Of a DNA stretch of 62,000 nucleotides, positions 12,401-22,694 are shown piece by piece. The translations under genes were made by a program, and so were the position numbers. The notes under the pieces were generated by a model. The model searched no databases. It had not been told where the DNA came from and worked only from the letters and a program-made list of their open reading frames with translations. How positions within the stretch are numbered: position 1 is the stretch's first letter; the number at the start of each line of letters is the position of its first letter. This DNA comes from Mesostigma viride (lineage: Eukaryota > Streptophyta > Mesostigmatophyceae > Mesostigmatales > Mesostigmataceae), in contig RPFO01000059.1 in assembly GCA_009746045.1 (NCBI GenBank), positions 2,588,068 through 2,650,067 of the forward strand, in the 5' to 3' direction.

Positions 12401-13854
12401 TGTACTCAGCCTGAGATGGTTAAAGCCTGAGATTTACTCAGCCTGGGATGGTTGAAGCCTGAGGTGGTTGAAGCCTGAGATGTACTCAGCCTGAGATGGT
12501 TGAAGCCTGAGGTGGTTGAAGCCTGAGATGTACTCAGCCTGAGATGGTTAAAGCCTAAGATGTACTCTGTCTGGTGGACCCCTGGTGCTGGCCATGGTTT
12601 GCTGTGTGGTGCTGCGCGCCACCCCACGCTCACGTTGTGCACAGGCTTTCTCCAAGTTGATGCGGCTGCGAGGATTATCCAAGGCAGAGGTGACACGGCT
12701 GATGGAAGGGGAGGGCCACAAGGAGCCTGAGAAGAAGCCATCAATGCACCCTTGGAAGAGCCACCGGTAAGGCATGACCTTGTGTGGCAGAGCGCCTGCC
12801 TTTGATGGAAATAATGGACACCATTAAAGTTAGCCAAATAGGGCCCTTGTCCTTGATGGCCCTATTTGGGTGAGCAAGTGCTTGCAGCGGCAACTAGGGA
12901 TTTTTTGAAGGTATAATGACAGGATGTTGTGAGCTGGTTTGAATGCTGTATAAACCTTAGTGAAGCGGAGATGCCATGCCAGGCATTTGCTCTGCCCAAC
13001 GTGCAGTGCCGCATCATGAACCTTGCCATTGCCGTGCGTGGAACATTGTGAAGACAAGGCGGCTTGCTGGGCGCTTTTCTGTCTTATTTTTAGCCGCCCT
13101 TTTGCATGACGCATGCAAGCAACTTGTACAGAACCCACAGGCAACCCGGGGTTGGGGGCTCAGGTAAGGGGTTTTGCCTGTACGCCCTAGTTCGTACTCA
13201 GTACGTGTTTGTTTGTTTTCAATGTCGCCTCTGCTCAGGCCATCGTTTCCCCCATACCGCTCTCCTCCTCCTCTTCCCCCCCCCCCCCCCAGCGTGTCAT
13301 TCACGGTGGCGGGCGTACTGAACGACCCGAGCTTCTCACGCTCCGCCTCGCGCACCGGCCGCTCACCCACGCTGGGCAACCTGGTCGGCTCGCTCGGCTC
13401 GTACGTGCGCGCGCTGTCCCCCAGCGCACGCCGCACCGGGCAAAACTCATTCAGCTCGTTCCGCTCCCGCGACTTTTCCGTGCCGTTCAGCAATGCCGCC
13501 TACACGCGCTCGGCGACGGAACCGGGCACACCTCCCAACGAGCTGACGCCGCCCGCGGGCGTATCTGAGAGTGAAGGCAGTGCCAGCCTTAACAACAGCA
13601 TCCACAACGCCAACGAGTTGGAGGAGTCGGCACACGAGCGCATGGTCCTAAGGGGCCACATGTCCAAGAGCTGGGACCTGAAGGCAGGCGTTTGGAACAC
13701 CAACCCGACGTTCACACATGGGAAGCACAGAAAGCGTCCCGAGGAGCCCCAGGGGGACGCACCAAATGTGTCTGAGATAGTGCCCCACCCAGAGCACATG
13801 TCCCCAGGGAGGTTGGAGCAGCTAAAATCTAACAATGGCTGGCACAGTAGCTGA
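491..13854 (+). CDS. Double-Cache two-repeat (TPC/Cav-like) cation channel, nine exons
   Basis: Exons inferred from splice sites and frame: 491-892, 2425-3421, 4030-5218, 5972-7370, 7858-8244, 8600-8868, 9799-11362, 12645-12766, 13293-13854. Every junction is GT-AG with matching phase; the total is 6,891 nt, 2,296 residues plus TGA. Predicted order: cytoplasmic N terminus; TM1 (~80-100); extracellular Cache module 1 (~135-460); TM2 (~467-488); polar cytoplasmic linker; TM3 (~818-838); Cache module 2 (~863-1280); TM4 (~1284-1306); then two ion-channel repeats (S1 from ~1438 to S6 ~2069) with an EF-hand near residue 1696; polar C-terminal tail. Likely a plasma- or ciliary-membrane channel gated or modulated by an external small molecule; the ligand is unknown. 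The family call rests on motif reading. The start is the first in-frame ATG. Alternative: two neighbouring genes, but the frame-perfect junctions argue for one. Confidence 0.72.
893..2424 (+). other. Intron 1 of the channel gene
   Basis: The intron runs from GAG|GTATGG to CCTCAG|GCCATT. The first ~450 bases are unremarkable; two thirds of the rest is the C-rich array described separately. Other introns of this gene are 3422-4029, 5219-5971, 7371-7857, 8245-8599, 8869-9798, 11363-12644 and 12767-13292. Apart from the minisatellite in 11363-12644, I see no gene or structured element in them. Confidence 0.65.
1361..2379. repeat. (CCCCTG)n microsatellite with a C/G-only core
   Basis: About 1 kb of hexamer CCCCTG. 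The outer parts are near-perfect, while the core (~1640-2220) has lost its T and reads as mixed CCCCCG, CCCCG and CCCGC units. The complement is a run of G4 tracts at regular spacing, ideal for G-quadruplex formation, and the transcript would be C-rich. It lies wholly inside intron 1, and long apparent open frames through it are artefacts of the repeat. Its exact length in the genome is probably uncertain. Confidence 0.95.
2425..3421 (+). other. Exon 2: extracellular Cache module 1
   Basis: The exon encodes about 332 residues between TM1 and TM2. The second half has the dCache signature order: LPWYAAAM, then FWTPPF, a pair of strands ending AVYHP, a helix (VAALAAVVNMRRLGSEL), and a strand-turn-strand VVLVGEDGRVWASS. 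These match the W-Y / W-x-x-P / D-x-x-G-x-V-x-A-S-S pattern of Cache sensor domains in chemoreceptors and calcium-channel alpha2delta subunits. The donor at 3421 (CAAG|GTGCGT) leaves phase 1, completed by exon 3. Cache assignment is by eye. Confidence 0.6.
5972..7370 (+). other. Exon 4: extracellular Cache module 2 and TM4
   Basis: About 466 residues. A second Cache-like module is recognisable from KWSLPTPVF, a strand LLNLRWPVV, LPFGVWATDV, RAFVVNRF and GTLLASSHG, the same order as in exon 2. Several N-x-S/T sequons and paired cysteines fit an extracellular position. The exon ends with a strongly hydrophobic helix (WLLVSAVSVLLLAFAF) followed by an acidic amphipathic stretch that continues into exon 5, as expected of a signalling connector. 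TM-Cache-TM is thus present twice in the protein, suggesting an internal duplication. Confidence 0.55.
8600..11362 (+). other. Exons 6-7: two-repeat channel core with EF-hand
   Basis: Exon 5 ends with S1 of repeat I (YWRALLFLVLTFHVLLSFW). Exon 6 gives S2-S3. Exon 7 (9799-11362) gives S4-S6 of repeat I, the inter-repeat linker, and all of repeat II. Pore loops read FLTSGENYGTVV (repeat I) and LLVGEDWHQVM (repeat II), each carrying a glutamate where calcium-selective channels have theirs. The linker holds a canonical 12-residue EF-hand loop (DTDCSGMLDLAE). The S4 helices are poor in positive charge: K/K/R/K spread in repeat I and two arginines in repeat II, so voltage sensing may be weak. Two repeats plus a linker EF-hand resemble plant TPC1, which has EF-hands there. 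Confidence 0.68.
12140..12560. repeat. 16-bp minisatellite with two alternating unit types
   Basis: Roughly 26 units of 16 bp built on GCCTGAGATG followed by either GTTGAA or TACTCA. The two unit types alternate irregularly, with a few point variants (GGTTAAA, GGTTGACG). It lies in the intron between exons 7 and 8 of the channel gene, ending about 85 bp before the exon 8 acceptor. Confidence 0.9.
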
Positions 13855-14607
13855 AGGAGGCTGCAGAACAGTTGTTCTGTGCAAGCAGTTAATTTAAGGC
13901 ATTCCCCACACGGGCTAATGCCAATTGTTTTATTTTCCACACGGCATACCCGTCAAGCTGTGGCTCCCAAGAATATGCCATGCCAGCTTATGTGTGCTGG
14001 AAGCTCCCTGCTGAAGTGGCATGTCTGCAGCAGAAAAGCAAAGGCTAATTTATCAAGTGAGACAACTATTGTTTATACGGCTGGCACGCACACAGTGGAA
14101 GGAAACCATGGTCAGAGGACGCTACACCATGGGTCATTCATCCAGGGATAGGCTGCCCTTTGCGTCAGGACAACGTACTGACAATGTCACTGCGCACAGC
14201 GACCCTGTTGGGCCCAATCAAGGGCTCGCTAAGGACAAGAGGTTCATAGGATCGAGGATGTTTTATAACCTCAGCCAGTTACTGTTGAGCTAACGAAATA
14301 TTATTGAGGTAACTCTCGGCCTGCATCCTCATGGCACATGGCTTAGTGTTGGAGGCATGTTATGCTTGATGCCTCCTTATCCAAGCCACGCCTGTGATGC
14401 ATGTTTTTTTTGCCTTGTTCTAGTTTAGGTTGTAGCAGAGTTGCGTTGCAAAATACTAGGCACGCGATAGCTGCTTAGCTGAAGTATGGCCCCGTGGCCT
14501 TTTTGTGTCCATGTGCACTTTTATTTTTATTTAATTTGGCTGGTTGCAAGACCGGTGTTCTTTGCATGCGAGCCATGGTGTTTATCAAATACTACTAGAA
14601 AGATTAG
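13855..14607. other. Intergenic, nothing recognised
   Basis: Downstream of the channel gene stop codon. Short open frames here have no family resemblance or codon bias. The 3' untranslated region and polyadenylation site of the channel gene should be here. Confidence 0.4.
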
Positions 14608-15740
14608 TTAATTAATCAATAAGCACGTGACTGCATGCACGTGGATGCCAATACAAAGTAAAGAAACCTCCAACCCCGCAAATGAGAGTGCGCCCACCGC
14701 AAGACAGGGGTCATGCTGCACCAGGTCGTAGCCCTCGGCCTTAACAATGTGGAGCATCTTGACCATGAGGGGCCAGCATGGGCACAGCTTATGCTGGCGA
14801 AACCCGAGACGCCAACACAACACAGCAACGCGATCAGGCGGCCGACGGCAAAGGGAGTTGATGAGCGACAACTGGGTGTCATACACGCAGCCCGCGGCCA
14901 GGAACGAAGGAGAGACTGCCAGCTGGCACTTGCGGATGATGTTCTGGCACACGCAGGGGGTGGCCACGGCCGCCGCACCCTCACCCCCGGCTCCCCCTCG
15001 GACTGGGTGGCCACAGTGATGGCCTCCACCATCCGCGTGAGGTGCATGGGCTCGTGCGTGTTGAGCACTGAAGACAGGTGATGAGCGCTGGTAGGAGTGC
15101 AAGGGTCGATGGTGTGAGCGTGGCGCGGGTGCAGTGCGCATCCTTGCATGTGCCGGCCAGCACGAGGAGGCGGGACAAGTTGGCGGCTTGGCGCACACGA
15201 CATAGCTGGCGTCCGCACCCTCGGGCGCGCTTGCCCCCGCAATGATGCACCGCATGACCGCGGGGAAATCGCCCGCGGCCGCAAACGTGGGACAGTGGAC
15301 CATCTCATCGGCTAAAGCATGAAGCGCGTAGTTGGCCCTCTGCAAGGTGCACCGCATGAGTACCTGTGTCGCACCGGCCGGCACACGCGTCAGGTACTCG
15401 CTGCCACCGCCGCTGGCTACTGCCACACGGTTCTTCTGGCTGGCCTTGGTCAGGCCGCAGATGCCCGTGCACACGTGAGACGGGGGATCCAGCAATGACT
15501 GGCCAGGGCGTCCACGTAGAGGGCACAAGCTCCTGCATGCCCCAGGGTGCTCTCGTTCTCCGGGCCCGTGCTGGATAAATCCTGGATTGCCCCGTCCGTG
15601 CTGCGGTCCATGATGTCTGACGTGGGCATGCGGTCGTCGTAGATCTGCGAGGCGGCTCCCGGGGGCATGAAGGGGCTGGCCGTTAGAACCGTTTTTCTAG
15701 TTTCTCGCCGGCAACGTGGACAAGGTATCGGGTTTGCCAC
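14608..15740 (-). pseudogene. Armadillo-like repeat gene fragment with frame breaks
   Basis: Reading the minus strand from about 15740: a segment LGHAGACALYVDALASH is followed, after a one-base frame change near 15495, by HVCTGICGLTKASQKNRVAV and ASGGGSEYL. This is the helix pattern of armadillo-type repeats common in algal proteins. A possible intron follows (CAG|GTACTC near 15370). A later segment (MHLTRMVEAITVATQ, then VCQNIIRKCQLAVS) changes frame again at a run of five G near 14990. The open frame ends at a stop at 14608. It may be a decayed copy or a real gene with base-calling errors at homopolymers. The family call is tentative. Confidence 0.38.
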
Positions 15741-17198
15741 CCCGTCACCGTTTCAGCCAGCAGTGCCGGCGGCATGCCAATATTGCTCGTCATTATCTTG
15801 CATAGTGGTTTGTCAGCGGGGTAATCGGCCTTTTGGCGTTCCTGCGCATACCCAGCCGCGCAAAGTGAAGGCATGAGCACTCTCCTCATTGCAGAACGGC
15901 TGCTTGCCACCCGATTTGAGCAAACAGCACCAAACATTGGAAACTACGTAGACAATTTTCATACTGAAAAGCGGGGTGAGGTAGCTTCGTCGACTTTTAA
16001 GAGGACAAGGCGAATATACCAAAATGGTTCCCACTCACTCTGGGGCAATAGTGAAATCTTTAATTAAGGTACCATACTCGAACTCTGGGGCAACAGTAGA
16101 TACGATGTCATCTGGCGCATGCTTCTTGCCACAGTTAATGTTATGGCACACCTCTATCCGTCCCATTCTTCCTAGCGGGAGCTTACATCTAGGCTCCGTT
16201 ACACTTGGTTAATCTCGGAAACTACAGGATTGCCAAGGCAAATTAAACCTTCAACGGCTACTGTTGTTGATGCCCGTCATGTAAAATATGTCCGTGCAAT
16301 CCGCTGTTTGGCAACGGTGTCATGCGGCACAGCATGCATCAAGTAAAAACCGCTGCTGCAACAGATCAAGAGCCAACGCCAATTTTAAGGCGTGATGATC
16401 TAGGAAATTGATGGTTCTTCTTTCCTCCTGCAGGAATCCTCGAGGGTCACGCGTTCCCCTTCAGTGTCTTACCTTTCGTGTGGTGTATCTTTCGGCATTT
16501 CAGGCAAGGCGCTTCCCAGTTCCCGCGGGCGCGCCAAGTTCAACCGTCTTGGCATGGTTCCCGCCATCTGAAGTTAAAAACTACCGTAGAGTTGGAATGC
16601 AAGCTAAGACTAGGGCGCACTAGCCAGGCGCGTGTGAAGGCCGGCGCGGCAGCGCCGGCCCGCGCCATGCTAAGACCGTCTTACAAGTTACGACCCTCGT
16701 CCTGGCCCTTGCCTAGGTTTCATGTCACATGCGAGGTTACATGTCAGTTCCTGGTCAGTTGCCTAATTACGCATTAACGGTCTATGCTCTGGATGGAGTT
16801 GATGGGCGTACGCGCGGAGCAATCTTATTTTGATGGCATGGAGCTCAACGACTCATTGCGGAAGCAACATATGATGAAGCTTGCTGGATGACCGGTGAAA
16901 ATGGTCGAGAGGAAACACGTTAAATGGCCGCTGAGAGACCACGTTTGAACGCTTAGGCGGCAAACTTTGACTACATGGTTTGCTGCGATGGCGAGAATGG
17001 CCTAGCGAGTTAGCTTGCGACGCCAAGAGGCTGTAAACTTGGCGGGTGAACGCCAACATGATATCATTAAATGTAGGTAGTTGTTTAGAGCAGCATGGGA
17101 AGTGAGTGGGTATTCTTGTGGAATTCCAGCCTGCTAGCCATGCTAAAACTTGGTGACAAGTGCCATACCCGCGTGATAACCGCCATGCACGATACCGC
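15741..17198. other. Intergenic, nothing recognised
   Basis: Only short open frames without coding character. The promoter of the following coiled-coil gene presumably lies in the last few hundred bases. Confidence 0.4.
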
Positions 17199-18374
17199 AT
17201 GAGCTTATCCGGCGACACCGCACCTACCAACTTGCGGCAGGTGCAGACGCTGCTGTGGGACCGCATCTCTGCGCTGCTGAAGCCCGCGGAGCGAGATGAG
17301 GTCCGCAGAATTATTGGCAACAGCGTCATCCAGGAGAATGAGGAGCTTTTCCGGGAATGCGACGCCCTCAGCGAGATCCTGGGCGATCTCCAGCGGCACA
17401 TATCGACGAAAATGCAGTCGCGCAAGCTGTTTGAAACACCGGCCCGTGCACTGGCAGAGAGTGAAATCCGTCTGTTGGTAGACAAACTGCGGGGACTCGA
17501 GGCCCAGGGTGGCAAACCCGTTGGCTCGCCTCGCGCCACTGTGTCAGCCCAGCCAGCCCAGTCCTCCCCCCGGCCACGGCCGACCTCATCTTCGTCTTTT
17601 TCAGCGGGCAGCCAGCCTCCCTTGCTTCCCCGCCCTGCCACCCCCGTCCGCACCCCCATCCCCCCCAGCTCGCGCGCCAGCTTGCCGGAGTGTGGGGGAG
17701 ATGCCTCTCTGGCGTTGGGTGACGAGCCGGGCAGTGGGCTGTCCTCCCTGACGCAGCACCTGGACTCCAAGCAGGAGCACCAGGTGGTTGAGTATGTGCT
17801 GAACACGTCACGCCCTGGCACGAGCGCTGGAACCAACCGGCCCGGCACCTCCAACAGCTGGCCGCGCTCGTTCAGCCAGGGCGCACGCCCCACCTCAGCG
17901 GCCTCCTCCCGCGGCTCTGGCGGATCGACCAGCTTCAACAGCCTGGCCACGGTGGAGGAGGTGAAGGAGCAGCTGAACGTGTTTGACGTGGAGCGCGTGC
18001 GCGGCCAGATCCAGGAGGCGCTGGCCGATGAGAAGGCCGCGCTGCTGGAGGACGCGGAGTACCTGCAGATGTGTCTCGAGGACGAGGCGGAGACCAGCAG
18101 CGCGTTGGAGGCTCCCCCGCCCTCGCTGTCGGAGCTGAAGCAGGTCGGGTCCAAGCTGGAGCGCTCGCTGACCGCGGAGCTGGCGGAGAGGGAGCGGGAG
18201 GAGAGGCTTGCGGCCGCAACGGCGGTGGTGGCAGCCAGCCCCAAGGCGGGCCGTGCGGGCCTAATACCGCCCCTTCCAAGCGGTAGCGGGTCCAACACGC
18301 CCACTGCCGGTTCCACTCCACGGAAAGGCCGCGTCGGCCGATTGATTCAGATGGTGCATGACGCCAGGGATTAG
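17199..18374 (+). CDS. CCDC24-like coiled-coil protein, single exon
   Basis: A 391-residue frame from the first in-frame ATG (17199); the frame is open further upstream but has no ATG there. Residues ~10-100 form a helical block, LWDRISALLKPAERDEVRRI followed by an acidic helix with ECDALSEILGDL and an amphipathic helix ending LLVDKLRGLE. This layout resembles the conserved N-terminal region of CCDC24, a poorly characterised metazoan and algal coiled-coil protein. The middle (~110-245) is Pro/Ser-rich and probably disordered. A second coiled coil (~250-345, EEVKEQLNVFDVERVRGQIQ onward) follows, then a basic tail. No introns and strong GC3 bias. A cilium- or centriole-related role is conceivable from the family but is not shown here. 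Confidence 0.62.
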   Translation: MSLSGDTAPTNLRQVQTLLWDRISALLKPAERDEVRRIIGNSVIQENEELFRECDALSEILGDLQRHISTKMQSRKLFETPARALAESEIRLLVDKLRGLEAQGGKPVGSPRATVSAQPAQSSPRPRPTSSSSFSAGSQPPLLPRPATPVRTPIPPSSRASLPECGGDASLALGDEPGSGLSSLTQHLDSKQEHQVVEYVLNTSRPGTSAGTNRPGTSNSWPRSFSQGARPTSAASSRGSGGSTSFNSLATVEEVKEQLNVFDVERVRGQIQEALADEKAALLEDAEYLQMCLEDEAETSSALEAPPPSLSELKQVGSKLERSLTAELAEREREERLAAATAVVAASPKAGRAGLIPPLPSGSGSNTPTAGSTPRKGRVGRLIQMVHDARD

Positions 18375-19459
18375 CAGGGGGAGTATATCATTGGCAGCAT
18401 GGGGACGCTGGCAGGGAATTATTCGGCATGCTACGGTCATGGGGTAGTGATAACAGCCTGCATGCATAGGCTGGTGTTGACACACGCATGATGCCTGCCT
18501 GCCTTTCAGGTAGCATTGCTGCTAGCTAACTCCAGCTTCGCATAACAATCCCAACAAAGGAGGTGGCTGGATTTAGTGTTATTCCATGCCCTTCCATGCG
18601 ATATGCGTGAAACTGTCCAGGCTCACTGTTCCATGATTGCACCATTGATTAACTAATTAAGCAAGTTAGGGGACAGGACATGCCCGAATTTTTTGGCGCC
18701 GAAAAAACGCGGGACCGTACGAGGTACCGTCCGTACGTGTGAAAAGTGGGTGCACGGTGCGTGCACCCCGTGCGGAAGTGGCCATGGCGACTGCGTTTAG
18801 CCAAAACTACCATTATAGGGCGAGCGGAATGCCGAAATTTTATTTGAATCTTAAAGACGATGAGTTTATGATGTGGTCTTGTCGCGGACATTAGCTGGCT
18901 TGTAATATCGCTCTTCTTTTTTATGCCATCGGCAGGGGGCGGGGGTAAACTGAAGTCGCGGGAATTGAAATAGAATTTGTGATAGCGGCAAAAAATTAAA
19001 TTGCAGCTTGGGGCCGGGGGGATTTTTGACCGTGAAGGATGAATAACTAACCGAGCGGGTTTTTTTTGCTACATTTTCGGCCATTCTCGGTAAGTAATTC
19101 TTCAGGCCTGCGCAGTGCGTCAGTGCATGTCTGACCTTTCCATGGACGAACGGCCGTTGTTGCGCGTGCCTGGGCGAGGCATTTACGAGGGCAAGGTATA
19201 GATTTGTGGCGAACGTATTGTGCTATAAGTTCTTTCTTCTCACCGTTCGAAGTCTTTTGCGTTCTTTTTGGGCAGTTTCCGCCAGCTAGCTCGCTGTCTC
19301 TTGCCGTCATATTGTCGAATACCTGGCAGCTTGAGATTGTTTTCGTTGATGTTGCGGTCAGGGCCGCTTGAGTCGCGGCCTATGGCTTCTCACGAAGGTT
19401 CAGGGATTTCATAAAAGTTGTTTTGGCAAGGATGTTGTGGGTATGGACACTTCTAGAAG
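18375..19459. other. Intergenic with a short inverted repeat
   Basis: No gene recognised. A perfect inverted repeat GGGTGCAC-N5-GTGCACCC lies at 18748-18768. Near 18689 a stretch TTTTTTGGCGCC recalls the E2F-type motif inside the TTAA element at 52.4 kb. The meaning of both is open. Confidence 0.4.
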
Positions 19460-19461
19460 CT

Positions 19462-20103
19462 AGAAGCCATCACCGCCCACACCGAGGCCCTGGCCTCACA
19501 GGTCCCAAAGATAGCAGAGCAGACGGCCACCATCGCATCCCAGCCACCCCGGCTGGATGCTGATGACCTCCCGCCCCTCTCTTATGCGGACCTGCTGCGG
19601 ACAGCGACCGCCTCCACCACCGACGCCATCGCTACGAAACTCCAGGAGCTTGAAGACCTCCGCCAGGCCCAGCAACGGGAGGCCACCGACCGCGCCCGCC
19701 GCGACTGCCGGGTGGTGCTGCGTCGCTTCCCCCAGAAGCCAGGTGAGACGTCAACCTCCCTTGCCGACGAGCTTAAGGACCAGCTCCTACCCTCATGGGC
19801 CTGGTAGGTGAGGTAGAACTGCGTCGGTGCCACCGCCTTCCCCACTCACGGGATAAGGCGGCTCCCCCACCAGTCCTGCTCACCTTCCCCTCCCGGCGTG
19901 AGGACAAGCAGCGGTTCCTTTCCTGTCGCAAGCGGTTGCACGACCTCACCTGGACGCTGGACGACGACCTGACCCCCGCTCAGCAGCAGCAGCGACGCGA
20001 CCTGTGGCCGGAATACTTCCGCCACAAGCAGGACCCCCAGAAGCCCAAGGTGTACTGGAGGGGCGGGGACCTGATGACCAGATGTGGACGCCCAGCGGGC
20101 TAG
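19462..20103 (+). pseudogene. L1-type ORF1 fragment (RNA-binding, RRM/CTD-like)
   Basis: The segment encodes, across a frame change near 19790, a coiled-coil piece and then PPVLLTFPSRREDKQRF, CRKRLHDLTWTLDDDLTP and AQQQQRRDLWPEYFRHKQ. This is the C-terminal half of LINE L1-type ORF1 proteins (RRM followed by CTD), which bind element RNA. Its 5' part (19462-19610) is nearly identical to 21826-21975, so the two are copies of one family. No matching endonuclease/RT ORF2 was found nearby. Broken frame and isolation suggest a dead fragment. Confidence 0.55.
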
Positions 20104-20113
20104 AATAGCTTGC

Positions 20114-20700
20114 TTAAGGGGACTCGCACGTCCAAAAGCCTGAAAAACTGACTTAAATGAATATCAGTTCCAATGCACTTGGGAACCATCTAGTGATGAT
20201 TGAGTACCATAAATATGAAGTTTGGACATTCATGCCACCACTTGTTGGGGGTACTACCCCCAACCACGCACCGGTGGCGAGCTAAAATTAGAAAAAGACG
20301 CTATTTATGAGATATTTTGCCCAAGACAAACCACTTATCCAAATGACCTGCCCATACATTCCTGCAAAGTTCCCCCACTTCTAAAAAATCTGGGCTATTC
20401 ACATGGTCAAAATAATCACATTTGTTTGAGTTATTAATTTCCCCGCAAAATGGGTACTTTTTTGAGCCAAAAAAATAAATCAAATCATCAACACATCGAA
20501 TGGGGTCATCCATACATGCGAAAGTCCACTGAGTGGGGGGAAACACAACCCCAAAGTTTGAGCTCATTCTGACAAGCGTAGCTCAAGTTATTGATTTTCC
20601 TGTGATGCCACCTGGGTAGACGCTAAAAGAGAATTGAGCTAGTGCTGAGCCAAAATGACATCTGTTTTGCTACCCTAGACACCCAAAAACATGCCCACTT
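20114..20700 (+). mobile_element. Left-end fragment of a TTAA-type DNA element
   Basis: TTAAGGGG begins the segment, and about 100 bp inside is a block starting CATAAATATGA with a CCACTACTTGTTG-like motif. The same order, diverged, follows the left terminus of the complete TTAA element at 50225. I find no matching right terminus, so this looks like a truncated relative. Similarity was judged by eye. Confidence 0.35.
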
Positions 20701-21486
20701 TGATCACGGAGTGTGGGGAGGATGTCCGGAGCGTCATACGCCCCACCCCTCCATCGGCACAGCCAGCCTTGTGAGTCTACCCTTAACAACAAGGCTGGTA
20801 GGACGACACGCCTGAGCAGCATATGTAATGCCTATCTCAGGCTAATAATGTGTGATTTTGTGCCAACAACCAAGTTGTTCCACCCAACAACACATTAAAA
20901 ACCCTCTTCCAAAGTGCCCAACAAGCCGGACACGTGGAGGACCACACACGCAGTATATAAAGAGAAAATAAGCTGACTTTTTATCCAGCCAACCTGTGGC
21001 TAGCTGCTCTGGTTAGCATGACAAAGGCTATCATTTACTCAGTGGGAAAGGTGAAGAGACCATTGGAACAACCTACCTGACGCATGTGCCACCAAAGCAT
21101 TGTGTCCCGCAAAATGCACACTGCCTCCTTTCTAACAAGCACGAGCCACTTTCTTTAGGAGACAGGTGCCAGCTCGTCAGTGTCTGGGGAAAATGATGCC
21201 GCTGCTTAGGAAGACCGCGTGAATTTCCTCGAACACAACTGTCTATTAAGCAAAAGAAATTTCAGAGAAGCATGGAAATAAAAGCATTACACCTTCCCGA
21301 CAGGTTGCGGGCCACGCGCTGCAGAAAGCCAGCCACGTCACAGACGAACTTGCTAAAAGACATCCGGCAGGAATCCAGCGATGCAGCGCCAGGACCCGCA
21401 ACTTCCTGGCAGCATCTGGCCGGAAAGAAGGCAAAAAGCTTACAATCAACGAGCTAAGAAAGCAGGAAAACGCTAGATTAAGACGT
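20701..21486. other. No gene recognised
   Basis: Mixed repeat-like sequence without a credible open frame. A TATATAAAG string at 20952 resembles a TATA box, but no gene follows that I can support. Confidence 0.35.
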
Positions 21487-21559
21487 TTAATACAAGAACG
21501 TACCATAACGGGCATCTATTCGTGCCCAGCCTGCGCAGCCGACAGCCACATCGGCTCCC

Positions 21560-21975
21560 TCCCTCGGCAAGGATGACATCCGAGCAGTGCTGGAGGAGCA
21601 CGTGACCTGGCCGTTGGCCGAGAAGCTGACCTCGCTGAACACGACTCTCAACACGGTGGAGGCCCGGGTCTCCAATGTGGAAACCAAGGTCGCCCACAAG
21701 CTCCAACCCAAGTTCACGGCGCTGCACACCGCGGCGCAGGCATCTGAGACGCACGCTGCACTTGTCTCTCGCTAAACCAGGTGGTCAGGGCAAGTGCGGC
21801 GTGCTCGATCGAATGAAGAAGCTTGAAGCCATCACCGCCCACACCGAGGCCCTGGCCCCACAGGTCCCAAAGATAGCGGAGCAGACGGCCACCATCGCAT
21901 CCCAGCCACCCCCGCTGGATGCTGATGACCTCCCGCCCCTCTCCTCTTATGCGGACCTGCTGCGGACAGCGACCG
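21560..21975 (+). pseudogene. L1-type ORF1 N-terminal (coiled-coil) fragment
   Basis: Encodes EEHVTWPLAEKLTSLNTTLN and a following heptad-rich helix up to a stop at 21773. The frame then changes and continues as EAITAHTEALAPQ and KIAEQTATIASQPP, the sequence shared with 19462-19610. This is the trimerising coiled-coil portion of an ORF1-type protein. The fragment is cut off at 21976 by the octamer satellite, exactly where the other copy continues with coding sequence. Confidence 0.5.
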
Positions 21976-22694
21976 CCTCGAGGTGGCACGGTGGCACGGT
22001 GGCACGGTGGCACGGTGGCACGGTGGCACGGTGGCACGGTGGCACGGTGGCACGATGCCACGGTGTCATGAGCATGTCTAGGTAACCCTTGCATGACCCA
22101 TTACCCTTGATAAATCCCAATGGATAACCATTGTATGTGCAAATATGTGTGTTTATATGAAACTTTTGAGGTGGCACAGTGGCACGGTGGCACGGTGGCA
22201 CGATGCCACGGTGCCATGGTGCCATGGTGACAGTCATGAGCATCTACTAGGTAACCCTTGCATGACCCATCCACCTACATAAAACCCATGGATAACAATT
22301 GCATGTGCAAAGGTGTGTGTTTATATGCAATTTGAGGTGCAACGGTGGCACGGTGTGCCGGTGTGCCGGTGGCACGGTGGCACGGTGGCACGGTGGCACG
22401 GTGGCACGATGCCACGATGCAACGGTGTCATGAGCATGTCTAGGTAACCCTTGCATGACCCATTACCCTTGGCCTTGATAAATCCCAATGGATAACCATT
22501 GTATGTGCAAATATGTGTGTTTATATGCAAATTTTGAGGTGGCACGGTGGCACGGTGGCACGGTGGCACGATGCCACGGTGCCACGGTGTCATGAGCATC
22601 TAGGTAACCCTTGCATGACCCATCCACCTACATAAATCCCATGGATAACAATTGCATGTGCAAAGGTGTGTGCATATATATTTGAGGTGTGCCG
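21976..22694. repeat. Complex satellite: octamer arrays within ~160-200 bp higher-order units
   Basis: Four higher-order units are visible, starting near 21978, 22168, 22330 and 22536. Each has a TTTGAGGTG lead, a run of an 8-bp unit (GGTGGCAC, drifting to GATGCCAC), then a ~110 bp block beginning CATGAGCAT and including TAGGTAACCCTTGCATGACC. The last unit starts at ~22674 and is interrupted by the LINE insertion; its octamer array resumes after the LINE as GTGTGCCG units. Confidence 0.85.

Noticed and set aside
21976-22694. CRISPR-like alternation of short repeats and spacers
   Set aside because: The spacers are themselves repeats of one another, the units are imperfect octamers, and the setting is a eukaryotic genome with introns.
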